In this document: piece by piece, positions 1 to 9,109 of the stretch
How positions within the stretch are numbered: position 1 is the first letter of the stretch
Layout of the letters: every line of letters begins with the position of its first letter
NCBI RefSeq assembly: GCF_002736205.1
Contig: NZ_CP024091.1
Coordinates: 1,612,001 to 1,676,000 of the forward strand
Direction: 5' to 3'
DNA from: Pedobacter ginsengisoli
GTDB taxonomy: Bacteria > Bacteroidota > Bacteroidia > Sphingobacteriales > Sphingobacteriaceae
DNA length: 64,000 nucleotides
Notes under the pieces: generated by a model
Seen by the model: the letters and a program-made list of their open reading frames with translations, nothing else
Database searches by the model: none
What the model was told of the DNA's origin: nothing
Translations under genes and position numbers: made by a program

Positions 1-1
1 A

Positions 2-808
2 GCCATAGCAGCTTATGCCAAACCAGACCTGCAGACCCGTTCTTATTCGTTAAACAGGCTTGCTGTGAATATGGGATGGGCAATAGGCGTAAGTGCAGGA
101 GGCTTAATTGCATCTTACGATTACAGATTATTGTTTATTGTTGATGGTTCGGTAAACATTATTGCAGGGCTGGGTATCTTTTGGTTTTTGCCAAGAATTA
201 AAGACTACAGAAAGGTTTTAAAGGAAAAAGCTAAAGGAATTGTGGTACGCAAACCCTGGGAAGATGCAGTATTTATCAGATTCTTGCTATTAACTGCTGT
301 TTTTGTGATTTGCGCTTTTCTGATGTTTAGAGTTGTTCCGGTATTTTATAAAGAAATTTGGAAGATAGGCGAATTCGAAATAGGCTTAATACTAGGGATC
401 AATGGGATTATTATAGCACTGTTTGAAATGGTGATGATCCATAAGATTGAGAATAAAAGGTCTCCTATTTTTTTTATAGTAGTAGGCGCTTTATTAGTTG
501 CATGTTCATTTGCTGTACTTTTGCTTCCTTTTGGAAGTCCTATATTATTGGGTACCTTGTGTATAGTTTTCTTCACCTTTGGTGAAATGTTTGCTTTGCC
601 CTTTATTAATACTTTTGTAATGAGCAGAGCAAACGAGTTTAACAGGGGGCAATATGCAGGAGGATACATGCTTTGCTGGTCGATAGCGCAAGTTGTTGGT
701 CCTATAGCCGGGTTTTTTATTGCCGAAAGGTATGGTTACAACACGCTTTGGATTGTGATTACTATTTTGTTATTGATCTCGGCATACATGTACAGACTGA
801 TGAAGTAG
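2..808 (+). CDS. MFS transporter, 3' part (5' end outside window)
   Basis: The reading frame is open from the first codon of the window, well upstream of the first ATG at 65, so this is the C-terminal part of a longer protein and not a gene starting at 65. The visible 269 residues hold about eight hydrophobic helices with the loop spacing of a major facilitator superfamily permease (central charged loop around PRIKDYRK, then six helices). The substrate cannot be told; a drug or metabolite exporter is the usual reading. It ends 31 bases before the chromate-type transporter, so they may be co-transcribed. Confidence 0.85.
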   Translation, partial: AIAAYAKPDLQTRSYSLNRLAVNMGWAIGVSAGGLIASYDYRLLFIVDGSVNIIAGLGIFWFLPRIKDYRKVLKEKAKGIVVRKPWEDAVFIRFLLLTAVFVICAFLMFRVVPVFYKEIWKIGEFEIGLILGINGIIIALFEMVMIHKIENKRSPIFFIVVGALLVACSFAVLLLPFGSPILLGTLCIVFFTFGEMFALPFINTFVMSRANEFNRGQYAGGYMLCWSIAQVVGPIAGFFIAERYGYNTLWIVITILLLISAYMYRLMK

Positions 809-839
809 CATTAATCAACCGTAAAAACAAAGAAAGAGA

Positions 840-2051
840 GTGAATGATATTAGCATAGTACAAAAGGAAGTGGGTTTAAAGTACCTTTTCCTTACTTTTC
901 TTAAAATAGGATGCGTTTCTTTTGGCGGACATATGGCTTTAATAGCCGTTGTTCAAAAGGAAATGATTGAAAAGGATAAAACGCTGAGTCAGGAAAATTT
1001 ATTAAATGCGGTTAGTATTGCCAGTTTGTTACCAGGGCCATTGGCAGTAAATGTGGTATCATATATTGGTTACCATCTGCACAAAAAGAACGGCCTGCTG
1101 GTAAGCATGCTGGGTATCCTGCTTCCTGCTTGCGTGTTGATGTATGTACTGTCGTGGTGTTATTTTAACTATATCCATGTTAAGGATCTTTCTGGTATAA
1201 TGGCCTATACAGTAGCGGCTGTAAGTGCTATTATCTTAACTACTGGTTTAAATATATTCTTAAAAGAAGTAAAAGGGCATAACAGCAAAATAGCTCTTTG
1301 TTTGATCTCTATTATAGTACTTTATTTTATTAAAGGATACCTGATCATTCTATTGCTTATATTAATTGGTGGCTTAATTGGTGTTTATTTTAAGCTGGCC
1401 AATTTAAGGGATAGTGGCGAAGCCAAATTTACATGGGAAAGATTAAGCAGTAGTGCTAAAATCGGGCTATCGTCTCTGTTGTTGTTATATGCAGCCTTTG
1501 TTACCGGATTATACAGGTACACAGATCTTGTTTTACTTAAAATAGCTTCTGTATTTTCAGGTATAAGCCTTTCGCTTTTTGGTGGTGGATATGTGATGAT
1601 CCCGATTATGCAGTCGCTTTTTGTAACAGAACTAAAGTGGCTAAGTAATCAGGAATTTATAGATAGCATTGCATTTAGTCAGCTAACACCGGGGCCGATT
1701 CTGGTAAGTGCATTTTTTACGGGTTATAAACTGGCGGGTCTGGCAGGAGCGGCATTAGCTACAATAGCTATTTTTGTGCCTTCGTCGGTACTCATGATTA
1801 TTGTTTCCAAAATATTTAAGACCAATGCTGATTCCACAGTAATGAAAAATGCACTGGCAGGAATAAAACCTGTTGTAGTGGGTATGATCATCGCTTCGGC
1901 CATAAAGCTCTTTTTTTCAGTGCATTCCACTTCAATTAATGTTACATTATTTCTGGTTGCATTTATTTTAAGTTTCAGATTTAAATTTAATCCTGTATAC
2001 TTAATCATTATTTCTTTACTAATAGGGACTGCAGTGCACTTTATGGGTTAA
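840..2051 (+). CDS. chrA: Chromate/anion transporter, two-domain CHR family
   Basis: A 403-residue integral inner-membrane protein built of two homologous halves. Each half carries the CHR signature: an FGGHMAL-type glycine motif followed by LPGPLAVN in the first half, and FGGGYVMIP followed by TPGPILVS in the second. This is the long-chain (bidomain) form that in characterised members exports chromate using the proton gradient. Start is GTG at 840, preceded by a purine-rich AAAGAAAGAGAG stretch; no in-frame ATG lies nearby. The next genes are a sulfotransferase and PAPS-handling enzymes, so sulfate or a related oxyanion is a possible physiological substrate; that is inference from context only. 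Confidence 0.9.
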   Translation: MNDISIVQKEVGLKYLFLTFLKIGCVSFGGHMALIAVVQKEMIEKDKTLSQENLLNAVSIASLLPGPLAVNVVSYIGYHLHKKNGLLVSMLGILLPACVLMYVLSWCYFNYIHVKDLSGIMAYTVAAVSAIILTTGLNIFLKEVKGHNSKIALCLISIIVLYFIKGYLIILLLILIGGLIGVYFKLANLRDSGEAKFTWERLSSSAKIGLSSLLLLYAAFVTGLYRYTDLVLLKIASVFSGISLSLFGGGYVMIPIMQSLFVTELKWLSNQEFIDSIAFSQLTPGPILVSAFFTGYKLAGLAGAALATIAIFVPSSVLMIIVSKIFKTNADSTVMKNALAGIKPVVVGMIIASAIKLFFSVHSTSINVTLFLVAFILSFRFKFNPVYLIIISLLIGTAVHFMG

Positions 2052-2079
2052 CTGCCCGATTAATTTTTAACTAACAAGA

Positions 2080-3096
2080 ATGACCAATACCGGCATACAA
2101 ATTATAGGAACTCAGCGTTCCGGATCTAATCTTTTAAGGGTAATTCTGGACCAGTCGGCTGAAATAGCATCGCCACATCCGCCACATATTCTGGTGGTTT
2201 TTATGCCGCTTTTGCATTTGTACGGGAAGCTTGACAGCGCATCGTACAAAACATTGGTTAATGACGTGGTGGCTTATGTAAACGCCAATCCGGTACCGTG
2301 GGAAGGTGTTTTACTAAATGCAGATGAGATTTATGAAAAATCTACACGATATGATCTCTTAGAGATAAACAGGCTGGTATATGAACAGGCAGCTATTAGC
2401 AAGGGTGCTAAGTATTGGTGCTGTAAAAGCATGGCAAATGTTCATTATGCTACAGAAATGGAAGATTTTGGATTAAACCTGAAATACATTTACCTGTACA
2501 GAGATGGGAGAGATGTAGCCTGCTCGTTTAAGAAAGCTATTGTTGGCGAAAAACACATTTATCACCTTGCGAAGCAATGGAGCGAAGATCAGGCAGCTTG
2601 TTTAAAATTAAGGGCAAGCTTACCTGCAGAGCGCTTTTTTGCCTTGAATTATGAAACACTGATTACTGAACCTGAAAGCGAAATCAGGAAACTATGCCTT
2701 TATCTGGATATTGCCTATCAACCTGATATGCTTAAGTTCTACGATTCCAAAACATCTAAGCTTACGGCTGCTGCAGGCGAAATGTGGAGCAATCTGGAAA
2801 AGCCCATCATCAGTAACAATACCCGTAAATTTTTAAATGAGTTTAAAGGCAATGACCTGGAAATTTTTGAGCTGGTTGCAGGTGATATATTGAGGCAGTT
2901 AGATTATGAACTGGTTGTCCAAAATCCAGATGCAAATTTAATTGATGCAGATCATATTGCTGCTTATGATAAAGAGAATGCCATATTAAAAAAAGAGACC
3001 TTGTTAAGCGCCAGACAAAGTGACTTAGATAACCGGGAAGCACAAGCCAAAATCCTTAAAGAAATAAAAGAAAGATCAGCAACAATATTACCATAA
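2080..3096 (+). CDS. PAPS-dependent sulfotransferase family protein
   Basis: Predicted 338-residue cytosolic sulfotransferase moving the sulfuryl group of PAPS to an unknown acceptor. The 5'-phosphosulfate loop IIGTQRSGSN is at residues 8-17, and the 3'-phosphate motif YRDGRDVACSF at about 140-150 includes the expected Arg and Ser. The last ~50 residues are highly charged and probably helical (IKERSAT end), an extension beyond the usual fold. It is followed after 4 bases by cysQ, which removes the PAP product, strong contextual support. The acceptor could be a lipid, polysaccharide or small molecule; nothing in the window identifies it. Confidence 0.88.
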   Translation: MTNTGIQIIGTQRSGSNLLRVILDQSAEIASPHPPHILVVFMPLLHLYGKLDSASYKTLVNDVVAYVNANPVPWEGVLLNADEIYEKSTRYDLLEINRLVYEQAAISKGAKYWCCKSMANVHYATEMEDFGLNLKYIYLYRDGRDVACSFKKAIVGEKHIYHLAKQWSEDQAACLKLRASLPAERFFALNYETLITEPESEIRKLCLYLDIAYQPDMLKFYDSKTSKLTAAAGEMWSNLEKPIISNNTRKFLNEFKGNDLEIFELVAGDILRQLDYELVVQNPDANLIDADHIAAYDKENAILKKETLLSARQSDLDNREAQAKILKEIKERSATILP

Positions 3097-3100
3097 CGAA

Positions 3101-3865
3101 ATGAATATTACAGATATACAGCCAATAATCGATATTGCCATTAAAGCCGGAAAAGCCATTTTGGAAGTCTATAATGGGACACAGGAAGCTTTTGGGATTA
3201 CCAGGAAAGAAGACAATTCTCCGTTAACAATTGCCGATCGCGTTTCGCATGAGATTATTGTAGATGGCTTAACTAAACTTTATCCTCAAATTCCAATACT
3301 ATCTGAAGAAGGCGCCGATATTGAATATGCTATCAGAAAAGAATGGAAGCAGTATTGGTGTGTTGATCCTCTAGATGGTACTAAAGAATTCATCAGCAGG
3401 AATGGGCAGTTTACTGTTAATATTGCTTTTATGGAAAACAATAAGCCTTTAATAGGAGTAATTTACAGTCCAGTATTAAATGTGGTTTATTATGGGATTA
3501 TTGGAAAGGGAAGTTGGAAAATGACCCCTGGTGAACCTTCAGAACACATTAGTGTGGATAAGAAAGCCACAGAATGGGTTGCTATCGGTAGTCGTTCTCA
3601 TGCTGATGAGGATGAGGAAAACATACTAAAGCAGTATCCTGTGGTCAGTAAACTCTCAATAGGCAGTTCGTTAAAGTTTTGTTTGGTTGCAGAAGGTAAA
3701 GCTCAAATCTACTATAGAAAAGGTCCAACTATGGAATGGGATACTGCAGCTGGACAAGCCATAGCCATAGGCAGCGGTGCAATTATGGTTAATGCAGATT
3801 TTGAAGAATTTGTTTACAATAAGCCATCGCTATTAAATCCAGGGTTTTACTGTAAGGTAAGTTAA
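3101..3865 (+). CDS. cysQ: 3'(2'),5'-bisphosphate nucleotidase CysQ
   Basis: Inositol-monophosphatase-like, Mg-dependent enzyme that hydrolyses PAP to AMP and relieves product inhibition of PAPS-using enzymes. Metal-site motifs are visible: SEEG at 68-71, WCVDPLDGTKEF around 86-97 and MEWDTAAGQAIA near 212-223. The 254-residue length is typical. It begins 4 bases after the sulfotransferase stop, so translation is probably coupled. Its stop codon overlaps the stop codon of the convergent cysC gene within a TTAA sequence. Confidence 0.93.
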   Translation: MNITDIQPIIDIAIKAGKAILEVYNGTQEAFGITRKEDNSPLTIADRVSHEIIVDGLTKLYPQIPILSEEGADIEYAIRKEWKQYWCVDPLDGTKEFISRNGQFTVNIAFMENNKPLIGVIYSPVLNVVYYGIIGKGSWKMTPGEPSEHISVDKKATEWVAIGSRSHADEDEENILKQYPVVSKLSIGSSLKFCLVAEGKAQIYYRKGPTMEWDTAAGQAIAIGSGAIMVNADFEEFVYNKPSLLNPGFYCKVS

Positions 3866-4407
3866 GAAATATCTGCAATTCTGGTTTTTACAGCATTATG
3901 CAATTGATCGCAGCACTGTTTAGCAGTAAAATGATCGGTATGAAGTACTAAATCCGGATTTTCCGGTCGTTCAAAAGCAGAACTTATTCCTGTAAAATTC
4001 TTTAGTGTATTGTTGTATGCTTGTTCATATAAGCCTTTAATATCTCTTTGCTCACAAACATCCAGCGGGCAATCAATAAAAACCTCAAAGTACATATCGC
4101 CAAGGATAGTTCTTGCTATTTCTCTATGAGCATTTAAAGGAGTAATAAAAGAACAGGTAACAATTATTCCGTTTAAGGCAATTATTTTAGCAGTTTCAGC
4201 CGCTCTTCTAATATTCTCGGCTCTATCGTCCATACTAAAACCAAGATTGTGGTTTAAGCCCTTTCTCATTTCATCACCATCAAGTTTTATAGAAAAGAAA
4301 CCAGACTCATTTAACTGTTCTTCAAATAAATTCGATATGGTACTTTTGCCTGCTCCGGATAGGCCCATAAGCCATATCACCATTCCCTTTTGATGTGGTA
4401 ATTTCAT
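3862..4407 (-). CDS. cysC: Adenylyl-sulfate kinase (APS kinase)
   Basis: Phosphorylates APS at the 3' position with ATP to give PAPS, the donor for the sulfotransferase across the strand. The P-loop GLSGAGKS is at residues 15-22. The family motifs DGDEMRKGLNHNLGFS and FIDCPLDVCEQRDIKGLY follow, as does a FTGISSAFERP segment near the C-terminus. Length 181 fits a stand-alone CysC. No ATP sulfurylase (cysD/cysN or sat) is in the window, so APS must be made elsewhere. The gene converges on cysQ with a 4-base overlap and is divergent from the MFS gene at 4452, sharing a 44-base promoter gap. Confidence 0.93.
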   Translation of the reverse strand: MKLPHQKGMVIWLMGLSGAGKSTISNLFEEQLNESGFFSIKLDGDEMRKGLNHNLGFSMDDRAENIRRAAETAKIIALNGIIVTCSFITPLNAHREIARTILGDMYFEVFIDCPLDVCEQRDIKGLYEQAYNNTLKNFTGISSAFERPENPDLVLHTDHFTAKQCCDQLHNAVKTRIADIS

Positions 4408-4435
4408 TAAACGAATGTATAAAAAAATAGTTTAC

Positions 4436-4443
4436 TACCTTTG
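4436..4443 (+). promoter_or_regulatory. Bacteroidota-type -7 element (TACCTTTG)
   Basis: Matches TAnnTTTG, the -7 consensus of the primary sigma factor in Bacteroidota, and ends 8 bases before the ATG at 4452. No good -33 TTG lies at the usual spacing. If used, the transcript would have a very short leader. Confidence 0.45.
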
Positions 4444-4451
4444 CATAGTCA

Positions 4452-5633
4452 ATGAATAATTCCTCTACATCAGATCCAATATATAATCTTCCATTTGCAT
4501 TACTCTGTCTGAGTTCTCTTTTATTCTCAGCCAGCTTTAATATGCTTATTCCTGATTTACCAGCTTACCTTAGCGGTTTGGGTGGTGCAGAATATAAAGG
4601 CCTGATTATAGCATTATTTACACTTACAGCTGGTATATCGCGACCATTTAGTGGGAAACTGACCGATACAATTGGCAGGGTTCCAGTTATGGCTGTCGGA
4701 TCTATTGTGTGCTTTGTTTGCGGATTTTTATATCCTATTCTTGGTACGGTTTCTGGCTTTTTATTTCTACGTCTTGTTCATGGTTTTTCAACCGGGTTTA
4801 AGCCAACAGCTACGGCAGCTTATGTAGCTGATATTATCCCGCGGGAGCGTTGGGGAGAGGCTTTAGGCATACATGGGTTATGCTTTAGTACCGGAATGGC
4901 CATTGGCCCGGCTATTGGTAGTTTTATAAGTGGTTTATATTCAATAAACGTATTGTTTTACTGTTCATCTGCGCTGGCTTTGCTATCGATCATCATATTG
5001 ATGAACATGAAGGAAACTTTAAAGGATAAACAGAAGTTTAGTTTGTCTGTTCTGAAAATATCACGTAAAGACATAATTGACGTTAGGGTATTGCCGGCAG
5101 CTATTGTAACCTTGCTATCGTATGTAGGCTATGGTGTTATATTAACACTGATACCTGATTGGAGTGGCCATATTGGTCTGGCTAACAAAGGGATATTCTT
5201 TATGGTATTTACCATATCTTCATTACTGATCAGGTTTATTGCCGGAAAGATATCTGATAAATATGGCCGTATAAATGTGGCCATTTGCGGATTGATCATT
5301 CTGTGTGCCTCATTGGTTATTACAGGGTATGGTACTTCTGAAACCGGTTTACTTGCAGGAGCAGTGGTTTATGGCATAGGAACTGGTATCTTATCGCCTG
5401 CTTTAAACGCCTGGACTATAGACCTCAGTCACCCCCAGTATAGGGGTAAGGCTATGGCCACCATGTACATAGCGCTTGAAGCAGGTATTGGTTTGGGAGC
5501 TTTACTGGCCGGGTGGGCCTATCAGGACGTGATCGCTATGATTCCAACTATTCTTTATTGTACTGCCGGTGTTGCACTAATGGCGCTGGTGTATATGATA
5601 ATGTGGAAAAAAAGAGCTTTCTTTACTGTATGA
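4452..5633 (+). CDS. MFS transporter
   Basis: A 393-residue permease with twelve predicted helices. The loop-2 motif GKLTDTIGRVPVM of the N-terminal half is repeated as GKISDKYGRINV in the C-terminal half, as expected for the internally duplicated MFS fold. The motif-C-like HGLCFSTGMAIGPAIGSFI in helix 5 resembles drug/H+ antiporters, so export is likely; the substrate is unknown. The stop overlaps the start of the next gene in an ATGA arrangement, indicating translational coupling with the YfhO protein. Confidence 0.88.
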   Translation: MNNSSTSDPIYNLPFALLCLSSLLFSASFNMLIPDLPAYLSGLGGAEYKGLIIALFTLTAGISRPFSGKLTDTIGRVPVMAVGSIVCFVCGFLYPILGTVSGFLFLRLVHGFSTGFKPTATAAYVADIIPRERWGEALGIHGLCFSTGMAIGPAIGSFISGLYSINVLFYCSSALALLSIIILMNMKETLKDKQKFSLSVLKISRKDIIDVRVLPAAIVTLLSYVGYGVILTLIPDWSGHIGLANKGIFFMVFTISSLLIRFIAGKISDKYGRINVAICGLIILCASLVITGYGTSETGLLAGAVVYGIGTGILSPALNAWTIDLSHPQYRGKAMATMYIALEAGIGLGALLAGWAYQDVIAMIPTILYCTAGVALMALVYMIMWKKRAFFTV

Positions 5634-8122
5634 AGAAATGGTTTCAAGCTAACAGCACACATTTTATTATCATTGGGATATTTTTTATTCTTTGTTTTGC
5701 CTATTTCAGTCCTGCAATGCAGGGTAAAGACCTTTACCAAAGCGATGTGCTTGAAGCCAAGGCAATGGCAAAGGAAATTATGGATGTTAAAGCCGCAACT
5801 GGAAAAGGGCCATTGTGGACCAATTCTATGTTCGGTGGAATGCCCAGTTTCCAGATCTGGGTATCGAACAGCGGAAGTATTGCCAACTATGTTATAAATA
5901 CTTTAAAAACTGTATTTCCGAACCCCATAGATATTGTTCTTTGTTATCTTTTGGGTGCTTACTTTTTATTAAGTACATTAAAAATGAAGCCCTGGCTTGC
6001 TGCTGCCGGAGCAATAGCTTTTGCTTTTACCTCTTATAATTTCATTTATATTGAAGCCGGCCACAGCAATCAGGCAATGGCAATTTCATTCTTTGCACCT
6101 GTGCTTGGTTCTATTTTACTCACTTTTAGGGGGCGATATTTATTGGGTGGCTTGTTAACTGCGTTTTTTCTTGCTGTCGAAATCAGATGTAACCACATTC
6201 AAATGACCTACTATCTGTTCATGTGTTTACTCATATTAGCAGGTTTTGAGCTTTATTATGCAATAGCATCCAAACAGCTGAAGGCTTTCTTTACCTCTGC
6301 GGGCTATCTTGTAGCAGGTGTTATTTTAGCCGTTGGTGTAAATGCCGGACAGTTATGGACTACCTATGAATATGGAAATGAATCTATACGCGGTAAGGCA
6401 AATTTAACCAGGACATCTTCAAAATCAGATACCGGACTTGGCAGAGATTATGCTTATAACTGGAGTCAGGGTGTTGGCGAAATATCTACATTTCTTGTTC
6501 CAAACATGTATGGTGGCGCTACACAGATCAAACAATTAGACGAGCATTCTCATGTTGCTAAAGCATTGGTAGCAAAGGGTGTTCCCGAAGATCAGGTTAA
6601 GGAGATTATCCCTCAGCTTCAGCAAGGTTTAATAAGAACCTACTGGGGCGAAAAATCCAGCACCCATGGCCCATGGTATTTTGGCTGTATTGTAATCTTT
6701 TTATATGTGCTTGGGTTATTTATAGTTAAGGGTAAAATGAAGTGGTGGATTTTAACTTCCACATTTCTATTTGTGTTTTTATCATTTGGCAGGCATTTCC
6801 CATTAATCTCAGATCTATTCTTTGATTATTTCCCTATGTACAACAAAATGCGGGCAGTAGAATCTATATTGGTTATACCAGCATTAATTATTCCATTACT
6901 TGCATTTGTAGCGCTTAAGCAATTTGTAGATGAGAAAGACAAGACAAAAGATTTACCTAAGAAATTACTTTACTCGCTATACATAACAGGTGGTGGCTTA
7001 CTGGTATTTATGCTTATTCCTACACTGTTTTTTGACTTTAGAGACACATCCCATCAGGAAATGGTGAATCATATTGCCGAGGCATTTAAAGCTGACCTCG
7101 GCTTTGCCAATTCAATAGGTAGTGCGTTGATAGAAGACAGGATATCACTTGCCCGAACTGATGCTTTCAGATCCCTGATTTTCATTTTACTGGGCTTTGG
7201 TATTTTATGGGCAATACTGAAAGGCAAAGTTAAAGCAAACACTGCATTTATTGTTTTAGGTGTACTGATATTGGTTGATATGTGGAGTGTAGACAGAAGA
7301 TACCTGAATAACAGCAACTTCTATGATAAATCTGTGCTCGACCAAAATTACCAGGCTACTGCAGCTGATCTTCAGATCTTAAATGATAAAGCACTTGACT
7401 TTAGGGTTATAGATTTCACTAAAGGCAATCCTTTCTTTGATGCTTCGGCCTCGTATTTCCACAAATCGGTAGGAGGAAGGCACTCTGCAAGACTACAACG
7501 CTATGATGAAATGATTACCGCACAATTTAGCGAGAAAATAAACGAGCCTGTATTAGATATGTTAAATACCAAATATTTGATAATGGCTGATAAATCCAGT
7601 CCAACACCTCAGGCTATAGAAAGAAAAACAGCTTTGGGTAATGCCTGGTTTATTAGTAATATAAACTACGTTAAAAATGCGGATGAAGAGATGAAAGGCA
7701 TTACCAGTTTTGATCCTAAAACAACGGCAATAGTTGATGAGACCGTTAAATCTCAAATTGGTGATGTAAAATCTTTAACTGATACTACTGCAAAAATTCA
7801 ACTGACCGAGTATCATCCGGATCACCTTGTTTATAAATATAAAAGTGCACAAGACGCCATCGCCGTATTTGCAGAAATATGGTATGATAAAGGATGGAAT
7901 GCTTATTTGGATGGCAACAAAATCCCTTATTTTAGAGCTAATTACATACTTAGAGCAGCTAAACTACCTGCTGGGAGTCACAATTTAGAATTTAAGTTTG
8001 AACCAACTTCTTACCTTGTAGGAGATAAGATATCAATGATTTCTTCTTTGATTTTGGTAATCATTTCAGGTATTGCTGTATTTTTGCATTTCAGGGCTAA
8101 GAAAAACACAGCTTCAGTATAA
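5630..8122 (+). CDS. YfhO family membrane protein (GT-C-like)
   Basis: Large polytopic inner-membrane protein of 830 residues. The frame is open from further upstream inside the MFS gene, but I choose the ATG at 5630 (MKKWFQAN) because it overlaps the MFS stop by ATGA and is followed directly by the first helix. About a dozen helices are seen, with an extracytoplasmic segment after the first (ending PLWTNSMFGGMPSFQIW) and a soluble C-terminal domain (about 600-790) before a last helix. YfhO members are related to GT-C glycosyltransferases and in Firmicutes have been linked to glycosylation of surface polymers; function here is not established. Confidence 0.85.
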   Translation: MKKWFQANSTHFIIIGIFFILCFAYFSPAMQGKDLYQSDVLEAKAMAKEIMDVKAATGKGPLWTNSMFGGMPSFQIWVSNSGSIANYVINTLKTVFPNPIDIVLCYLLGAYFLLSTLKMKPWLAAAGAIAFAFTSYNFIYIEAGHSNQAMAISFFAPVLGSILLTFRGRYLLGGLLTAFFLAVEIRCNHIQMTYYLFMCLLILAGFELYYAIASKQLKAFFTSAGYLVAGVILAVGVNAGQLWTTYEYGNESIRGKANLTRTSSKSDTGLGRDYAYNWSQGVGEISTFLVPNMYGGATQIKQLDEHSHVAKALVAKGVPEDQVKEIIPQLQQGLIRTYWGEKSSTHGPWYFGCIVIFLYVLGLFIVKGKMKWWILTSTFLFVFLSFGRHFPLISDLFFDYFPMYNKMRAVESILVIPALIIPLLAFVALKQFVDEKDKTKDLPKKLLYSLYITGGGLLVFMLIPTLFFDFRDTSHQEMVNHIAEAFKADLGFANSIGSALIEDRISLARTDAFRSLIFILLGFGILWAILKGKVKANTAFIVLGVLILVDMWSVDRRYLNNSNFYDKSVLDQNYQATAADLQILNDKALDFRVIDFTKGNPFFDASASYFHKSVGGRHSARLQRYDEMITAQFSEKINEPVLDMLNTKYLIMADKSSPTPQAIERKTALGNAWFISNINYVKNADEEMKGITSFDPKTTAIVDETVKSQIGDVKSLTDTTAKIQLTEYHPDHLVYKYKSAQDAIAVFAEIWYDKGWNAYLDGNKIPYFRANYILRAAKLPAGSHNLEFKFEPTSYLVGDKISMISSLILVIISGIAVFLHFRAKKNTASV

Positions 8123-8139
8123 ATATTAAACTATAAAGA

Positions 8140-8601
8140 TTGTATTCAAAAGATCAGGCTTCGCAAATTAAGCAAGCTTTTTGGACCGCATATGGGCAGT
8201 ACATGGCCTTGCAACCTTCTGCAGAAGGATTAAGAATTAACTGGGTAAACTATAAAACCGGCATTAAACATCTGGCTTTTAAAATGCAGGTTGATAAAAA
8301 ATCTGCGTGGATAGGCATTGAAATATCGAACCCAGACCTTAGTATACAGCAGCTTTTATTTGAGCAATTTGAAGAGTATAATAAGCTTTTAAGCAACACC
8401 TTAGGAGAAGAATGGGAGTGGGAGATGCATACAACTGATGAATATGGCAAAACAGTTTGTAAAATTTATACCGTTTTACCAGCCGTAAGCATATTTAATA
8501 AAGAAGATTGGCCTAAACTAATATCGTTCTTTAAGCCACGAATCATAGCCTTAGATGAGTTCTGGAGCGATGCGCGTTATGGTTTTGAGCTATTCAAATA
8601 A
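8140..8601 (+). CDS. DUF4268 domain-containing protein
   Basis: A 153-residue soluble protein whose beginning (YSKDQASQIKQAFW, then SAEGLRINWVNYKTGIK) matches the DUF4268 pattern as I remember it. The start is TTG at 8140; the conserved family start YSKxQAS follows at once, so a later start is unlikely. No signal peptide. Members elsewhere are stand-alone or fused to nuclease-like domains, but no function is established for the short form. It lies 17 bases after the YfhO gene and converges on the next minus-strand gene. Confidence 0.8.
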   Translation: MYSKDQASQIKQAFWTAYGQYMALQPSAEGLRINWVNYKTGIKHLAFKMQVDKKSAWIGIEISNPDLSIQQLLFEQFEEYNKLLSNTLGEEWEWEMHTTDEYGKTVCKIYTVLPAVSIFNKEDWPKLISFFKPRIIALDEFWSDARYGFELFK

Positions 8602-8608
8602 GGTATAT

Positions 8609-8980
8609 CTAAAGCTCATCGTATCTTTCATAACGGGTTTCACCGGTTAGCGTAAGTTCATTGGTAGTTTTGTCAACAGCAAAATCTATATCCATCGTAT
8701 GATCATCCGTATAGTCTATTGCTGCACATATAGAATACTCGCTAATCTGATATGTAGCTTTAAATTTACCTTTTAAATTGCTGTCATTGCTCAGGCTACC
8801 TTCAAGCACCTTAACATTTTCTATTTTGCCTTTGCCATATTCGTACTCAATAATTAATTTATCCAATTCTCCGGTTTTATTTATATGAAACTCTAAAAGC
8901 CGGTTAATACCCTCATTACTAGCATTAGCAGTTTCAAAAACCGCGGCATCTATTTGTGTTTTTCTGGTGATTACTGACAT
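8609..8980 (-). CDS. Hypothetical protein, 123 aa
   Basis: I do not recognise this protein. It has no signal peptide or membrane segment and is rich in alternating polar/hydrophobic stretches suggesting beta strands, with acidic residues throughout (ending GETRYERYDEL). It starts at an ATG with no obvious ribosome site, as is usual in this phylum. It converges on the DUF4268 gene with 7 bases between stops and no clear terminator. The minus-strand AraC gene lies 129 bases upstream. Confidence 0.6.
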   Translation of the reverse strand: MSVITRKTQIDAAVFETANASNEGINRLLEFHINKTGELDKLIIEYEYGKGKIENVKVLEGSLSNDSNLKGKFKATYQISEYSICAAIDYTDDHTMDIDFAVDKTTNELTLTGETRYERYDEL

Positions 8981-9061
8981 GGCATAAACATTTATTTTAA
9001 ACTTAATACAATATTACTGTTAAATATGCGTCTTTGTATTGAGAGCGTTAATTTAGATAAG

Positions 9062-9100
9062 CGGGAATGGTCGGTATGATTATTCCCGTTTTCTTTTTTA
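9062..9100 (+). terminator. Hairpin plus T-rich tract reading on the plus strand
   Basis: CGGGAAT (9062-9068) pairs with ATTCCCG (9082-9088), followed by TTTTCTTTTTT. It looks like an intrinsic terminator for plus-strand transcription, yet both flanking genes are on the minus strand. On the minus strand no T tract follows the stem. Confidence 0.35.
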
Positions 9101-9109
9101 TTAAGCCTG

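Noticed and set aside
5513..5629. Upstream extension of the YfhO frame by 39 residues
   Set aside because: It lies within the MFS gene in another frame, is Cys/Tyr-rich and not membrane-like; the ATGA overlap at 5630 gives a natural start.
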